Assembly (NCBI RefSeq): GCF_900107965.1 | Contig: NZ_FNVU01000009.1 | Location: 248,001-312,000 of the forward strand | Source: Actinacidiphila yanglinensis | GTDB taxonomy: Bacteria; Actinomycetota; Actinomycetes; Streptomycetales; Streptomycetaceae | Length of the DNA stretch: 64,000 nt | Reading direction: 5' to 3' | In this document: piece after piece, positions 18,393 through 27,224 of the stretch | Layout of the letters: every line of letters starts with the position of its first letter | How positions within the stretch are numbered: position 1 is the stretch's first letter | Notes under the pieces: generated by a model | The model's input: only the letters and a program-made list of their open reading frames with translations | Database searches by the model: none | Told to the model about the DNA's origin: nothing | Program-made: the position numbers and the translations under genes

Positions 18393-19970
18393 ATGACCGG
18401 ACCCGTTCGCAGACCTCTCCGCGCCCTGCTCACCGGCCTCGTCACCGCCGCGGCCTCGGCCGGCCTGGCGCTGACCGGCGCCGGCGGCGCGCACGCCGCC
18501 GCCCCCCAGGCCACCGCCGCCACGGCACTTCCCAGCCACGTCTTCGCCCCGTACTTCGAGGCGTACAACGGCGACAGCCTGTCCGGGCTGGCCGGCGCGT
18601 CGGGCAACAAGTACCTGACGATGGCGTTCATCCAGACCCCGTCGCCCGGCTCCTGCACGCCGTACTGGAACGGCGACACCTCCCTGCCGATCGCCTCCTC
18701 CAGCTTCGGCAGCGACATCAGCAGCATCCAGGCGGGCGGCGGCGACGTCATCCCGTCCTTCGGCGGCTACGCGGCCGACGACGGCGGTACCGAGATCGCC
18801 GACAGCTGCACCAACGTCAGCTCCATCGCCGCCGCGTACGAGAAGGTCATCACCACCTACAACGTCAGCCGGATCGACCTCGACACCGAGGACAACTCGC
18901 TGACCAACGCGGCCGGCATCGACCGCCGCAACAAGGCCGTCAAGATGGTGCAGGACTGGGCGGCGAGCAACGGCCGCACCGTGCAGTTCTCCTACACCCT
19001 GCCGACCACCACGCACGGCCTGACCACCGGCACCGCCGGTGACGGCTCCGGGCTGTCCGTGCTCCAGAACGCGGTCTCCAACGGCGTGAAGCTCGACGTC
19101 GTGAACCTCATGACGTTCGACTACTACGACGGCGCCACGCACAACATGGCCACCGACACCGAGACGGCCGCGCAGGGTCTGCACGACCAGCTCGCCACGC
19201 TGTACCCGTCGAAGACCGACGCGCAGCTGTGGGCGATGATCGGTGTGACCGAGATGCCGGGCATCGACGACTACGGCGCCGCCGAGACCTTCACCACCGC
19301 CAACGCCACCACCGTCTACAACTGGGCGGTCGGCAAGGGCATCAACACCCTGTCCTTCTGGGCACTCCAGCGTGACAACGGCGGCTGTCCCGGCCAGGGC
19401 GGCTCGGACTCCTGCTCCGGCACCACACAGAGCACCTGGCAGTTCAGCCAGACCTTCGAGCCGTTCTCCGGCGGCAGCAGCACCACCCCGCCGCCGGCCA
19501 ACGACTTCTCGGTGTCGCTGAGCCCGGCCTCCGCCTCCGTGGCGGCCGGCTCCTCGGCCACCTCCACCGTGAAGACCGCCGTGTCCTCCGGTTCCGCGCA
19601 GTCCGTCGCGCTCGGCGTCAGCGGCGCCCCGGCCGGCGTCACCGCCTCGGTCAGCCCGGCCTCGGTCACCGCGGGCGGCAGCGCGACCCTGTCGGTCGCC
19701 ACCACCTCGGCGGCGAAGGCCGGCACCTACACCCTGACCGTCACCGGCAAGGCCGGCAGCACCACCCACACCGCGGCCTACACCCTGACCGTCACCGGGG
19801 GCAGCAGCGGCGGCTGCACCGCCCAGCCCTGGTCGTCGTCGGCGATCTACGTCGGCGGTGACACCGTCTCCTACGGCGGCCACACCTGGCTGGCCAAGTG
19901 GTGGACCACCGGGGAGACCCCCGGGACCACCGGCGAGTGGGGCGTGTGGCAGGACGAGGGCGCCTGCTGA
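18393..19970 (+). CDS. Secreted GH18 chitinase with Ig-like and chitin-binding domains
   Basis: 525 residues. The signal peptide (1-38) ends in AHAAAP. The catalytic GH18 barrel (about 40-355) carries the DxxDxDxE-type motif as RIDLDTE, with the acid/base Glu at about 166. A Ser/Gly/Thr/Pro linker leads to a beta-sandwich of about 100 residues (370-468, ASVAAGSSATSTV...) and then a small CBM5/12-like module (475-525) rich in Trp. The enzyme would hydrolyse chitin outside the cell. ATG 18393 follows GAAGGGA. Two dre sites mark it as a DasR target. A short hairpin lies just past its stop. Confidence 0.93.
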   Translation: MTGPVRRPLRALLTGLVTAAASAGLALTGAGGAHAAAPQATAATALPSHVFAPYFEAYNGDSLSGLAGASGNKYLTMAFIQTPSPGSCTPYWNGDTSLPIASSSFGSDISSIQAGGGDVIPSFGGYAADDGGTEIADSCTNVSSIAAAYEKVITTYNVSRIDLDTEDNSLTNAAGIDRRNKAVKMVQDWAASNGRTVQFSYTLPTTTHGLTTGTAGDGSGLSVLQNAVSNGVKLDVVNLMTFDYYDGATHNMATDTETAAQGLHDQLATLYPSKTDAQLWAMIGVTEMPGIDDYGAAETFTTANATTVYNWAVGKGINTLSFWALQRDNGGCPGQGGSDSCSGTTQSTWQFSQTFEPFSGGSSTTPPPANDFSVSLSPASASVAAGSSATSTVKTAVSSGSAQSVALGVSGAPAGVTASVSPASVTAGGSATLSVATTSAAKAGTYTLTVTGKAGSTTHTAAYTLTVTGGSSGGCTAQPWSSSAIYVGGDTVSYGGHTWLAKWWTTGETPGTTGEWGVWQDEGAC

Positions 19971-19981
19971 GGCGGCCGGGA

Positions 19982-19997
19982 GCCGACCCCGGTCGGC
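19982..19997 (+). terminator. Short hairpin after chitinase gene
   Basis: GCCGACC-CC-GGTCGGC, a 7 bp stem with a two-base loop, starts 12 bp past the chitinase stop. The loop is tight, so the real fold may be smaller; no U-run follows. Confidence 0.45.
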
Positions 19998-20148
19998 CCC
20001 GAAGTCGTACCGCGACCGCTGATCCTCTAGAGTCTGTCCGGACGTCTACGCGAATGTAGTCGAGTCGGAGCGGGCCGGGCATGCCACGGGCGTGCCCGGT
20101 CCGTCCGCACTTCCGGAAGACCAGAAGACCAGGGGACGGAAACCACCC

Positions 20149-20985
20149 ATGAGCGCCATCGGCGTCGGCCAGGCAGCCATTCTCGGCATCGTGGAAGGAC
20201 TGACCGAGTTCCTGCCGGTCTCCTCCACGGGCCATCTCAAGCTGGTCGAGGGCCTGATGCACATCCCCGTCGACGACGACGCCGTGGTCGGCTTCACCGC
20301 GGTGATCCAGGTCGGCGCGATCGCCGCGGTGTTCGTCTACTTCTTCAAGGACATCGCGCGGTTCGTGACCGCATGGCTGCGCGGTCTGACCGATCGCCGG
20401 GAGCGCACCAACCACGACTACAAGTTCACCTGGTGGGTGATCTACTCGACCATCCCCATCGTGATCGTCGGGCTCGCCGCCAAGCCGCTCATCGACGGCC
20501 CGCTCGGCTCGCTGTGGGTGGTGGCGTTCTCGCTGATCATCGGCAGCGGGGTGATGTGGGCCGCGGAGCAGATGGCCCGCTTCAAGCGCGGCGAGCAGGA
20601 CGTCACGATCAAGGACGCGATGATCGTCGGCTGCTCCCAGATCCTCGCGCTGCTCTTCCCCGGCTTCTCCCGTTCCGGCGCGACGATCTCCACCGCCCTC
20701 ATCCGGGACCTGGACCGGATGGCCGCCACCCGGCTGTCGTTCTTCCTCGGCCTGCCCGCGCTCACCGGCGCCGGGCTGTACGAGCTCAAGGACGCCACCA
20801 GCGGGGGCGTCAGCACCTCCGCGCTCGCCATCGGGACCCTGGTCTCCTTCGTGGTCGCCTACGCCTCCATCGCGTGGCTGCTGAAGTTCGTGGCGCGGCA
20901 CTCGTTCAACTCCTTCGTGCTCTACCGGATCGTGGTCGGCGTGCTGATCATCGGCCTGCTGGCGACGAACACGGTCAACTCCTGA
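20149..20985 (+). CDS. uppP: Undecaprenyl-diphosphatase (BacA/UppP type)
   Basis: 278 residues, the usual family length, with about eight membrane helices. Motifs EGLTEFLPVSSTGH (about 13-26) and LLFPGFSRSGATIST (around 178) form the conserved active region with the Glu, Ser and Arg residues. It recycles undecaprenyl diphosphate to the monophosphate carrier for cell-wall synthesis, and overexpression of family members gives bacitracin resistance. Start ATG 20149 behind AGGGGACGG; codons upstream are not part of the family. It sits between two secreted polysaccharide-degrading enzymes but has its own upstream space. Confidence 0.93.
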   Translation: MSAIGVGQAAILGIVEGLTEFLPVSSTGHLKLVEGLMHIPVDDDAVVGFTAVIQVGAIAAVFVYFFKDIARFVTAWLRGLTDRRERTNHDYKFTWWVIYSTIPIVIVGLAAKPLIDGPLGSLWVVAFSLIIGSGVMWAAEQMARFKRGEQDVTIKDAMIVGCSQILALLFPGFSRSGATISTALIRDLDRMAATRLSFFLGLPALTGAGLYELKDATSGGVSTSALAIGTLVSFVVAYASIAWLLKFVARHSFNSFVLYRIVVGVLIIGLLATNTVNS

Positions 20986-21029
20986 ACCCAACCGCCCGGC
21001 ATAGTTCACGACTTATTTTTTGATGTGTA

Positions 21030-21058
21030 TTGACTCCTCGCTGGTCTGGACCTAGCGT
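21030..21058 (+). promoter_or_regulatory. Promoter with a single DasR-type site before the GH55-like gene
   Basis: TTGACT (21030-21035) and TAGCGT (21053-21058) are 17 bp apart. Between them lies TGGTCTGGACCT (21042-21053). Its reverse complement, AGGTCCAGACCA, matches the chitinase-promoter repeat at 11 of 12 positions. This suggests co-regulation with the chitinase by DasR. Confidence 0.6.
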
Positions 21059-21101
21059 CCTGACCGCATCGCGACCCCACAACGCGACCGAGGAGCCACG
21101 C

Positions 21102-23363
21102 GTGAGCCAGGTTTCCACCGAGCCCGCCCGCACCCAGCGTCACCGCAGACGAACGGCCGTCCTCGCGGCGGCCCTCCTGCTCCCGGCGAGCGCCGGAATC
21201 GCACTGGTCAGCGCCGGCGGCGCCAGCGGCGCCGCCGCCGCACTCCCGACCGCACCGGTCACCGTCACCGACGTGGGCAGCGGCAAGTGCGTCGACGCAC
21301 GTGCCGCCGCCACCGCCAACGGCACCGCCGTCCAGCAGTACGCCTGCAACGGAACGGCCGCCCAGACCTGGCAGTTCACCGCCACCGACTCCGGCTACTA
21401 CCGGATCGGCGTCGGCTCCGCTCCCGACCAGGTGTGGGACGAGACCGACACCTCCACCGCCGACGGCGCCCTCACCCAGCTGTGGCTGTACGGCGGCGGC
21501 GCCAACCAGCAGTGGCTGCCCGTCGCGGAGTCCGGCGGGTCCTACCACTTCGTCAACCGCAACAGCGGCAAGTGCCTCGACGTGCCCAGCGCCTCGACCG
21601 CCGACAGCGTCCAGTTGCAGCAGTACACCTGCAACGGCACCGCCGCGCAGTCCTTCGACCTCGGCGGCGACAGCACCACCCCGCCGACCAGCCCGCCCGC
21701 CGGCACCCCGGACTTCGGGCCCAACGTCACCGTCTTCGACCCGTCGATGTCGGCGTCCAGCATCCAGTCGAAGATCAACTCGGTGTACAGCGCGCAGGTC
21801 GGCAACGAGTTCGGCACCCAGCGCAACGCCCTGCTCTTCGCCCCCGGCACCTACAACGTCGACGTCCCGGTCGGGTACTACACCCAGGTCGCCGGCCTCG
21901 GCCTGTCGCCGGACCAGGTCAACATCACCGGTGGCGGCGTGCACGTGTCCGGCCACACCAGCGACGGCAACGCCACCCAGATCTTCTGGCGCGACGCGGA
22001 GAACATGTCGGTCACCCCCAGCTCCGGCAGCACCATGTGGGCCGCCTCCCAGGCCGACCCCTTCCGCCGGATGGACGTGCACGGCGGCATGCTGCTGTAC
22101 GACAACACGCACGGCACCTCCAGCAACTGGTCCAGCGGCGGCTACGTGGGCGACTCCCGGATCTCGGGCACCATCACCTCCGGCACGCAGCAGCAGTACC
22201 TCACCAAGGACACCGCGATGGGCGGCTGGTCCGGCAGCAACTGGAACATGGTCTTCGTCGGCGACACCGGCGCCCCGTCGACCACCTTCCCCAACCCGCC
22301 CGACACGGCGGTCGCCCAGGCGCCCGTCACCCGCGAGAAGCCGTTCCTCTACGAGGACTCCTCCGGCGCCTGGCAGGTCTTCCGCCCCGCCCTGCGGACC
22401 AACGCCCAGGGGCCGGACTGGACCGGCGGCACCGCCGCGGGGACCTCGATCCCGATCGACCAGTTCTACATCGTGAAGTCCGGTGACACCGCCGACACCA
22501 TGAACGCGGCGCTGGCGGCGGGCAAGAACCTGCTCATCACGCCCGGCGTCTACCACCTGTCGTCCGCGCTGAACATCACCCGCCCCGACACCGTCGTGCT
22601 CGGGATGGGCCTGGCCACGCTGGTGCCGGACAACGGGGCCACCGCGGTCACCACCGCGGACGTCGACGGCATCGACATCGCCGGCCTGCTGATCAGCGCG
22701 AACACCACCAACTCGGCCACCCTCATGCAGGTCGGCCCGACCGGGTCCACGGCGAGCCACGCCACCGACCCGACCGCGCTGCAGGACGTGTTCTTCCGGG
22801 TCGGCGGCGACATCGCCGGCAAGGCCACCACGACCCTGGTGATCAACAGCGCGAACGTCATCGGCGACGACCTGTGGCTGTGGCGCGGCGACCACTCCAA
22901 CGGCGTCGGCTGGTCGGTCAACCCGGCCCAGCAGGGCCTGGTCGTCAACGGCGCGAACGCCACCATCTACGGCCTGGCCGTGGAGCACTACGAGAAGTAC
23001 CAGACCACCTGGAACGCCAACGGCGGACGGGTGTACTTCTACCAGAGCGAGACACCCTACGACGTGCCCGACCAGGCCAGTTGGACCACCAGCGGCGGTG
23101 ATCTCGGCTACGCCTCCTACAAGGTCGCCAACACCGTGACCACGCACGAGGCATGGGGCGTCGGCATCTACGCCTACCTGCGCGACCACCCCAACCTGGT
23201 CCTGGGGCACGCCATCGAGACGCCCACCACGTCGGGCGTGAAGTTCCACGACATGGTCACCACGGTCCTCGGCGGGGCCGGCAACATCAACCACATCATC
23301 GACAACAGCGGCGGTGCCGTCACCGCTGGTCACACCGTCGAGGATCTCGTCAGCTATCCCTAG
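21102..23363 (+). CDS. Secreted ricin-type lectin domain plus GH55-like beta-helix protein
   Basis: 753 residues. The signal peptide (about 12-48) is followed by a ricin-type CBM13 module (about 50-205) with three QxW-like repeats (AAQTWQF, NQQWLP, AAQSFDL), and a Thr/Pro linker. From about 206 there is a long right-handed parallel beta-helix region beginning GPNVTVFDPSM, with RNALLFAPGTYNVDVPVGYY and later LLITPGVYHLSSALNITRPD, two matching pectate-lyase-like halves as in GH55 exo-beta-1,3-glucanases. Databases often mislabel this group as adenylyl cyclase. Activity on beta-1,3-glucan is likely but the catalytic Glu was not located with certainty. Start: GTG 21102 behind GAGGAGC. Confidence 0.75.
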   Translation: MSQVSTEPARTQRHRRRTAVLAAALLLPASAGIALVSAGGASGAAAALPTAPVTVTDVGSGKCVDARAAATANGTAVQQYACNGTAAQTWQFTATDSGYYRIGVGSAPDQVWDETDTSTADGALTQLWLYGGGANQQWLPVAESGGSYHFVNRNSGKCLDVPSASTADSVQLQQYTCNGTAAQSFDLGGDSTTPPTSPPAGTPDFGPNVTVFDPSMSASSIQSKINSVYSAQVGNEFGTQRNALLFAPGTYNVDVPVGYYTQVAGLGLSPDQVNITGGGVHVSGHTSDGNATQIFWRDAENMSVTPSSGSTMWAASQADPFRRMDVHGGMLLYDNTHGTSSNWSSGGYVGDSRISGTITSGTQQQYLTKDTAMGGWSGSNWNMVFVGDTGAPSTTFPNPPDTAVAQAPVTREKPFLYEDSSGAWQVFRPALRTNAQGPDWTGGTAAGTSIPIDQFYIVKSGDTADTMNAALAAGKNLLITPGVYHLSSALNITRPDTVVLGMGLATLVPDNGATAVTTADVDGIDIAGLLISANTTNSATLMQVGPTGSTASHATDPTALQDVFFRVGGDIAGKATTTLVINSANVIGDDLWLWRGDHSNGVGWSVNPAQQGLVVNGANATIYGLAVEHYEKYQTTWNANGGRVYFYQSETPYDVPDQASWTTSGGDLGYASYKVANTVTTHEAWGVGIYAYLRDHPNLVLGHAIETPTTSGVKFHDMVTTVLGGAGNINHIIDNSGGAVTAGHTVEDLVSYP

Positions 23364-23466
23364 ACGGGCCTGCCTCGGCAGCTGAAGAACCTCGCCTCGG
23401 TAGCTCTCGAGCCGAAGGGCCCGCCGGTGTCGAAAGGGCCCGGAGGCGGGAGAGCGGCAAAAAGCG

Positions 23467-23512
23467 GAGGGGCCGGCCGGCCCAGGGGGCGCAACCCGCC
23501 GGCCGGCCCCTC
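23467..23512. terminator. Bidirectional terminator between GH55-like gene and fdhD
   Basis: Perfect 15 bp arms (23467-23481 and 23498-23512, GAGGGGCCGGCCGGC and complement) with a 16-base loop lie between two convergent genes, 103 bp after one and 17 bp after the other. Confidence 0.75.
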
Positions 23513-23529
23513 ACCCGTGCAGCGGGTGG

Positions 23530-24378
23530 TCAGGCCGTCGCCTGCAGGGCGACCCGCTGCTCACCCGCGTACACGTTCATGGAGTCCCCGCGCAGGAAGC
23601 CGATCAGGGTCAGCCCGGTCTCCCGGGCCAGGTCGACCGCGAGCGAGGACGGCGCCGACACGGCGGCCAGCACCGGGATGCCGGCCATCACCGCCTTCTG
23701 CGCGAGCTCGAAGGAGGCGCGGCCCGACACCATCAGGACCTGGTCGCCGAGCGGGAGCCGGCCGTCCCGCAGCGCCCGTCCGACCAGCTTGTCGACCGCG
23801 TTGTGCCGCCCCACGTCCTCCCGGATGTCGAGGAGTTCACCGCGCGCGGTGAACAGCGCCGCCGCGTGCAGGCCCCCCGTCCGCTCGAAGACCGCCTGGG
23901 CGGCCCGCAGCCGGTCGGGGAGCGCGCCGAGGACCGCGGTGTCCAGCCGGACCGGGGGAGCGTCGGGCGTGCCGCCCACCGGCCAGCGGGCCGTGGTGCG
24001 CACCGCGTCCAGGCTGGCCTTGCCGCACAGCCCGCACGAGGACGTGGTGTAGACGTTCCGTTCGAGGGTGATGTCCGGCAGCGGCACCCCGGGCGCCAGC
24101 ACGACGTCCACCACGTTGTAGGTGTTGGAGCCCTCCGCGGTGGCGCCGGCGCAGTACACCACCGATGCCACCTCGCCGGCCGCGCCCAGCACGCCCTCGC
24201 TCACCAGGAAGCCCGTCGCCAGGTCGAAGTCGTCGCCCGGGGTGCGCATGGTGATGGCCAGCGGCCGGCCGCCCAGCCGTATCTCCAGCGGCTCCTCGGC
24301 GACCAGGGTGTCCGCCCGGTGCCCGGCGGTGGCGCCGCGTACCCGCAGCACCCGGCGCCGCTCGGTGACCCGTCCCAT
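23530..24378 (-). CDS. fdhD: Formate dehydrogenase accessory sulfurtransferase FdhD
   Basis: 282 residues. It carries the CxxC motif in TTSSCGLCGKASLD (about 112-125), which transfers sulfur to the molybdenum cofactor, and conserved GDDFDLATGFL, GGLHAAALF, EDVGRHNAVDK and SGRASFEL stretches. The protein is needed to activate formate dehydrogenase in the cytoplasm. It is the last gene of the fdh operon, six bases after the Fe-S subunit, so it is almost certainly co-translated with its client enzyme. The ATG at 24378 fits the family start. Confidence 0.95.
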   Translation of the reverse strand: MGRVTERRRVLRVRGATAGHRADTLVAEEPLEIRLGGRPLAITMRTPGDDFDLATGFLVSEGVLGAAGEVASVVYCAGATAEGSNTYNVVDVVLAPGVPLPDITLERNVYTTSSCGLCGKASLDAVRTTARWPVGGTPDAPPVRLDTAVLGALPDRLRAAQAVFERTGGLHAAALFTARGELLDIREDVGRHNAVDKLVGRALRDGRLPLGDQVLMVSGRASFELAQKAVMAGIPVLAAVSAPSSLAVDLARETGLTLIGFLRGDSMNVYAGEQRVALQATA

Positions 24379-24384
24379 CGCTGC

Positions 24385-25248
24385 CTACTCCCTGTTCTGG
24401 ACGTGCTGGAAGCCGAACCGGCCCTTGACGCACAGGTTTCCGTGCGTGACCGGGTTGTCGTGCGGCGAGCCGACCTTGACGATCTCGTCGCCCTGGACGT
24501 GCAGCGTGAGGTTGCAGCCCACCCCGCAGTACGCGCAGATCGTGGTGGTCCGGGTCTGCGCCGACTCGTCCCAGGTGCCGGCCGCGCGCATGTCGAACTC
24601 GGACTTGAAGCTGAGCGCGCCGGTCGGGCAGACCTCGATGCAGTTGCCGCAGTAGACGCAGGCGGAGTCCGTCAGCGGGGCGTCGTGCTCCACCGAGACG
24701 GTGTTGTCGAAGCCGCGGCCGGCGACCGCGATCGCGAAGGTGTTCTGCCACTGGTCGCCGCACGCGTCCACGCACTTGTAGCACATGATGCACTTGCCGT
24801 AGTCGCGCACGTACAGCTCGTTGTCCACCTTGGGCTCCTGGCCCGCGCGGGTCGCCGCGTCCGGGCCGAACCGGTCCGGCCGGGCGCCGTACTCCCGGAT
24901 CCAGCCGGCGACGTGGGGCGTGGTCGACAGGTCCGTGGAGGAGGCGAGGAGTTCGAGCACCAGCTTGCGGCTGTGCCGCACCCGGGCGCCGCCGGTGCGG
25001 ACCTCCATGCCCGGGTCGACGCGGCGCGAGCAGGCGGGCGCCAGGGTGCGGGCGCCCTCGACCTCCACCACGCAGACCCGGCAGGCGTTCTTCGGGGTGA
25101 GCGTGTCGCCGTGGCAGAGCGTGGGTATTTCCGTGCCTTCCGCCCGGCACGCGTCGAGCACCGTGGCGCCCTCCGGGACCCGCACCTGCCGGCCGTCCAG
25201 TGTGAACTCCACCAGCCGACGCGGCAGTTGCAAGGGGATCGCGGTCAT
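24385..25248 (-). CDS. Formate dehydrogenase Fe-S subunit (2Fe-2S, ferredoxin-like and MopB Fe4S modules)
   Basis: 287 residues carrying what is normally the front half of an FdhA/FdsA chain. A 2Fe-2S domain (about 13-85; CHGDTLTPKNACRVCVVE ... APAC) is followed by two 4Fe-4S motifs, CIMCYKCVDAC and CVYCGNCIEVCP. At the very end is the molybdopterin-oxidoreductase Fe4S module, CAYCGVGC ... NLCVKGRFGF. The chain stops 11 residues after that last Cys. The catalytic MoCo domain is a separate protein at 27225. It would carry electrons from the molybdenum site to the NuoEF-like subunit. ATGA overlap with the upstream gene. Confidence 0.9.
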   Translation of the reverse strand: MTAIPLQLPRRLVEFTLDGRQVRVPEGATVLDACRAEGTEIPTLCHGDTLTPKNACRVCVVEVEGARTLAPACSRRVDPGMEVRTGGARVRHSRKLVLELLASSTDLSTTPHVAGWIREYGARPDRFGPDAATRAGQEPKVDNELYVRDYGKCIMCYKCVDACGDQWQNTFAIAVAGRGFDNTVSVEHDAPLTDSACVYCGNCIEVCPTGALSFKSEFDMRAAGTWDESAQTRTTTICAYCGVGCNLTLHVQGDEIVKVGSPHDNPVTHGNLCVKGRFGFQHVQNRE

Positions 25249-27218
25249 ACGGAGCCTCCGTCCACAGGGTGTTCCGGCCCGCCCGCCGCGGGCAGGCCGT
25301 CCGCGGGCAGGTCGCCCGCGTACACGCCGAGGCGGTCGATCGCGGACTCGACCGCGTTCCAGGCGGTCTGCCCGAGCCCGCAGATCGACGCGTCCCGCAT
25401 CGCCGCCCCCACCTCGCGCAGCAGCGCGACGTCCCCCGCGGCGTCCGCTTCCGTCCGGGCCGGTCGGGCGAGCCGGTGCAGCGCCTCCTCCTGGCGTACG
25501 GTGCCGACCCGGCAGGGCACGCACTGGCCGCACGACTCGTCGCGGAAGAACTCCGCGATCCGCAGCAGCGTGCGCGGCAGTTCCACCGAGTCGTCGAGCA
25601 GCAGCACCACGCCCGAGCCCAGCGTCGCGCCCGCCTCCCGGGTGCCCTCGAAGGTCAGCGGGATCTCCAGCTCGTCGGGCCGTACGAACGCCCCCGCGGC
25701 GCCGCCGAGCAGGACCGCCCGCAGCCGGCGGCCCTCCGGTACGCCGCCGGACAGCTCCACCAGGTCGCGCAGCCGGGCCCCGAAGGGGAGTTCGTACACG
25801 CCCGGGCGGCGGACCGTGCCCGACACGCAGAACAGCTTGGTGCCGGTGGAGCCCGCGGTGCCCACCGCGGCGTACGCGGCCGCGCCCCGTTCCAGGATCG
25901 GCAGCACGTTGACGAGGGTCTCGACGTTGTTGACGGCGGTCGGTCGGTCGAACAGGCCGCGCTCGACGGGGAACGGCGGCTTGCTGCGGGGTTCGCCGCG
26001 CATCCCCTCGATCGAGTTGAAGATCGCGGTCTCCTCGCCGCACACGTACGCGCCCGCGCCGCGACGGATCTCGATGTCGAAGGCGTAGCCCTGGCCGAGG
26101 ACGTCGTCCCCGAGCAGCCCGCGCGTCCTGGCCCGGCCGATCGCGTGCTCCATCCGGCGCAGCGCGCGCGGGTACTCCCCGCGCAGGTACAGGTAGCCGC
26201 GGTGCGCGCCGACCGCGTACCCCGCGATCGTCATCGCCTCCACCAGCGCGTACGGGTCCCCTTCCATCAGCACCCGGTCCTTGAAGGTGCCCGGCTCGCT
26301 CTCGTCGGCGTTGCACACCAGGTAGTGGGTGCGCTCCGGCTGGCGGGCCGTCGCCTCCCACTTGCGGCCGGTCGGGAAGGCCGCCCCGCCGCGGCCGACC
26401 AGCCCGGCGTCGAGCACCTCCCGGATCACCCCGGCGGGTCCGAGCGCGAACGCCCGGCGCAGCGCGGTGTACCCGCCGAGGGCGCGGTAGCCGTCCAGGC
26501 TCTCCGGGTCCGCCCGGCCGATCCGGCGCAGCAGCACCAGGCCGTCGCCGCCCGCCTGCGGTACGGCGTTCTCGGCGGGCGGTTCGCCGGGCGCCGCGCA
26601 GGGCGCGGCAGCCGCGAGTTCCGCGGTGCCGGCCGTGGCCGGTCCGACCACGGCGGTGCCGTACGCGCGGGGCGCGTCCGCAAGGTGCGCTACGGCGTGC
26701 GCGCCGTCCTGGTCCCTCGGGACGCCCGCCTGGACGGCGAGGGCGGCGGGCGCGCGCTCGCACAGGCCGAGGCACGGGCTGGGCTGCCAGCGCACGCCGC
26801 CCGACGTGGCGCCGGCCGGCCCGAGCAGTCCCTCCAGGGACGCCGTGAGGGCGGCCGCCCCGCGTGCGGCGCAGGCCAGATCGGTGCACACGTGCAGGAC
26901 GCGGGCGGGACGCGGCCGCAGCGCGAACATGGCGTAGAAGGAGGCCACGCCGTAGCCCTCCGCGGGCGCCACCGTCAGGCGGCGGCAGACGTAGTCGAGC
27001 GCGCCCTCGCTGATCCAGCCGATCCGGTCGTTGACCGCGTGCAGCGCGGGCAGCAGCCGGTCGCGCCGGCCGCGCGCGGCGTGGCCGCCGCGCGACGACC
27101 GCAGGTCCGCGGCGGTGCGGGCGCCGCCCTCCCAGCCGTCCTCGGGCGGGCCCAGGCAGGCGTCGACGGCCTCGCGCTCCTCGTCGGTCGGCACGGCGCC
27201 GGTGAACCGCAGGTCCAC
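25245..27218 (-). CDS. Formate dehydrogenase NAD-reducing subunit, fused NuoE-NuoF type
   Basis: 657 residues. The N-terminal part (about 55-160) is NuoE-like with a 2Fe-2S site from CTDLACAARG and SPCLGLC. After a linker, the NuoF-like part has the NADH site GRGGAAFPTGRKW, the FMN motif CNADESEPGTFKDR, CGEETAIFNSIEG, an SLBB-like stretch, and the 4Fe-4S site ESCGQCVPCRVGT with SICGLGQ. It corresponds to FdsG-FdsB joined in one chain and would pass formate electrons to NAD+. GTG start at 27218, six bases after the catalytic gene's stop and behind GAGGTGAG. No membrane or quinone subunit is present, so the complex should be soluble. Confidence 0.9.
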   Translation of the reverse strand: MDLRFTGAVPTDEEREAVDACLGPPEDGWEGGARTAADLRSSRGGHAARGRRDRLLPALHAVNDRIGWISEGALDYVCRRLTVAPAEGYGVASFYAMFALRPRPARVLHVCTDLACAARGAAALTASLEGLLGPAGATSGGVRWQPSPCLGLCERAPAALAVQAGVPRDQDGAHAVAHLADAPRAYGTAVVGPATAGTAELAAAAPCAAPGEPPAENAVPQAGGDGLVLLRRIGRADPESLDGYRALGGYTALRRAFALGPAGVIREVLDAGLVGRGGAAFPTGRKWEATARQPERTHYLVCNADESEPGTFKDRVLMEGDPYALVEAMTIAGYAVGAHRGYLYLRGEYPRALRRMEHAIGRARTRGLLGDDVLGQGYAFDIEIRRGAGAYVCGEETAIFNSIEGMRGEPRSKPPFPVERGLFDRPTAVNNVETLVNVLPILERGAAAYAAVGTAGSTGTKLFCVSGTVRRPGVYELPFGARLRDLVELSGGVPEGRRLRAVLLGGAAGAFVRPDELEIPLTFEGTREAGATLGSGVVLLLDDSVELPRTLLRIAEFFRDESCGQCVPCRVGTVRQEEALHRLARPARTEADAAGDVALLREVGAAMRDASICGLGQTAWNAVESAIDRLGVYAGDLPADGLPAAGGPEHPVDGGSV

Positions 27219-27224
27219 GCCGGC

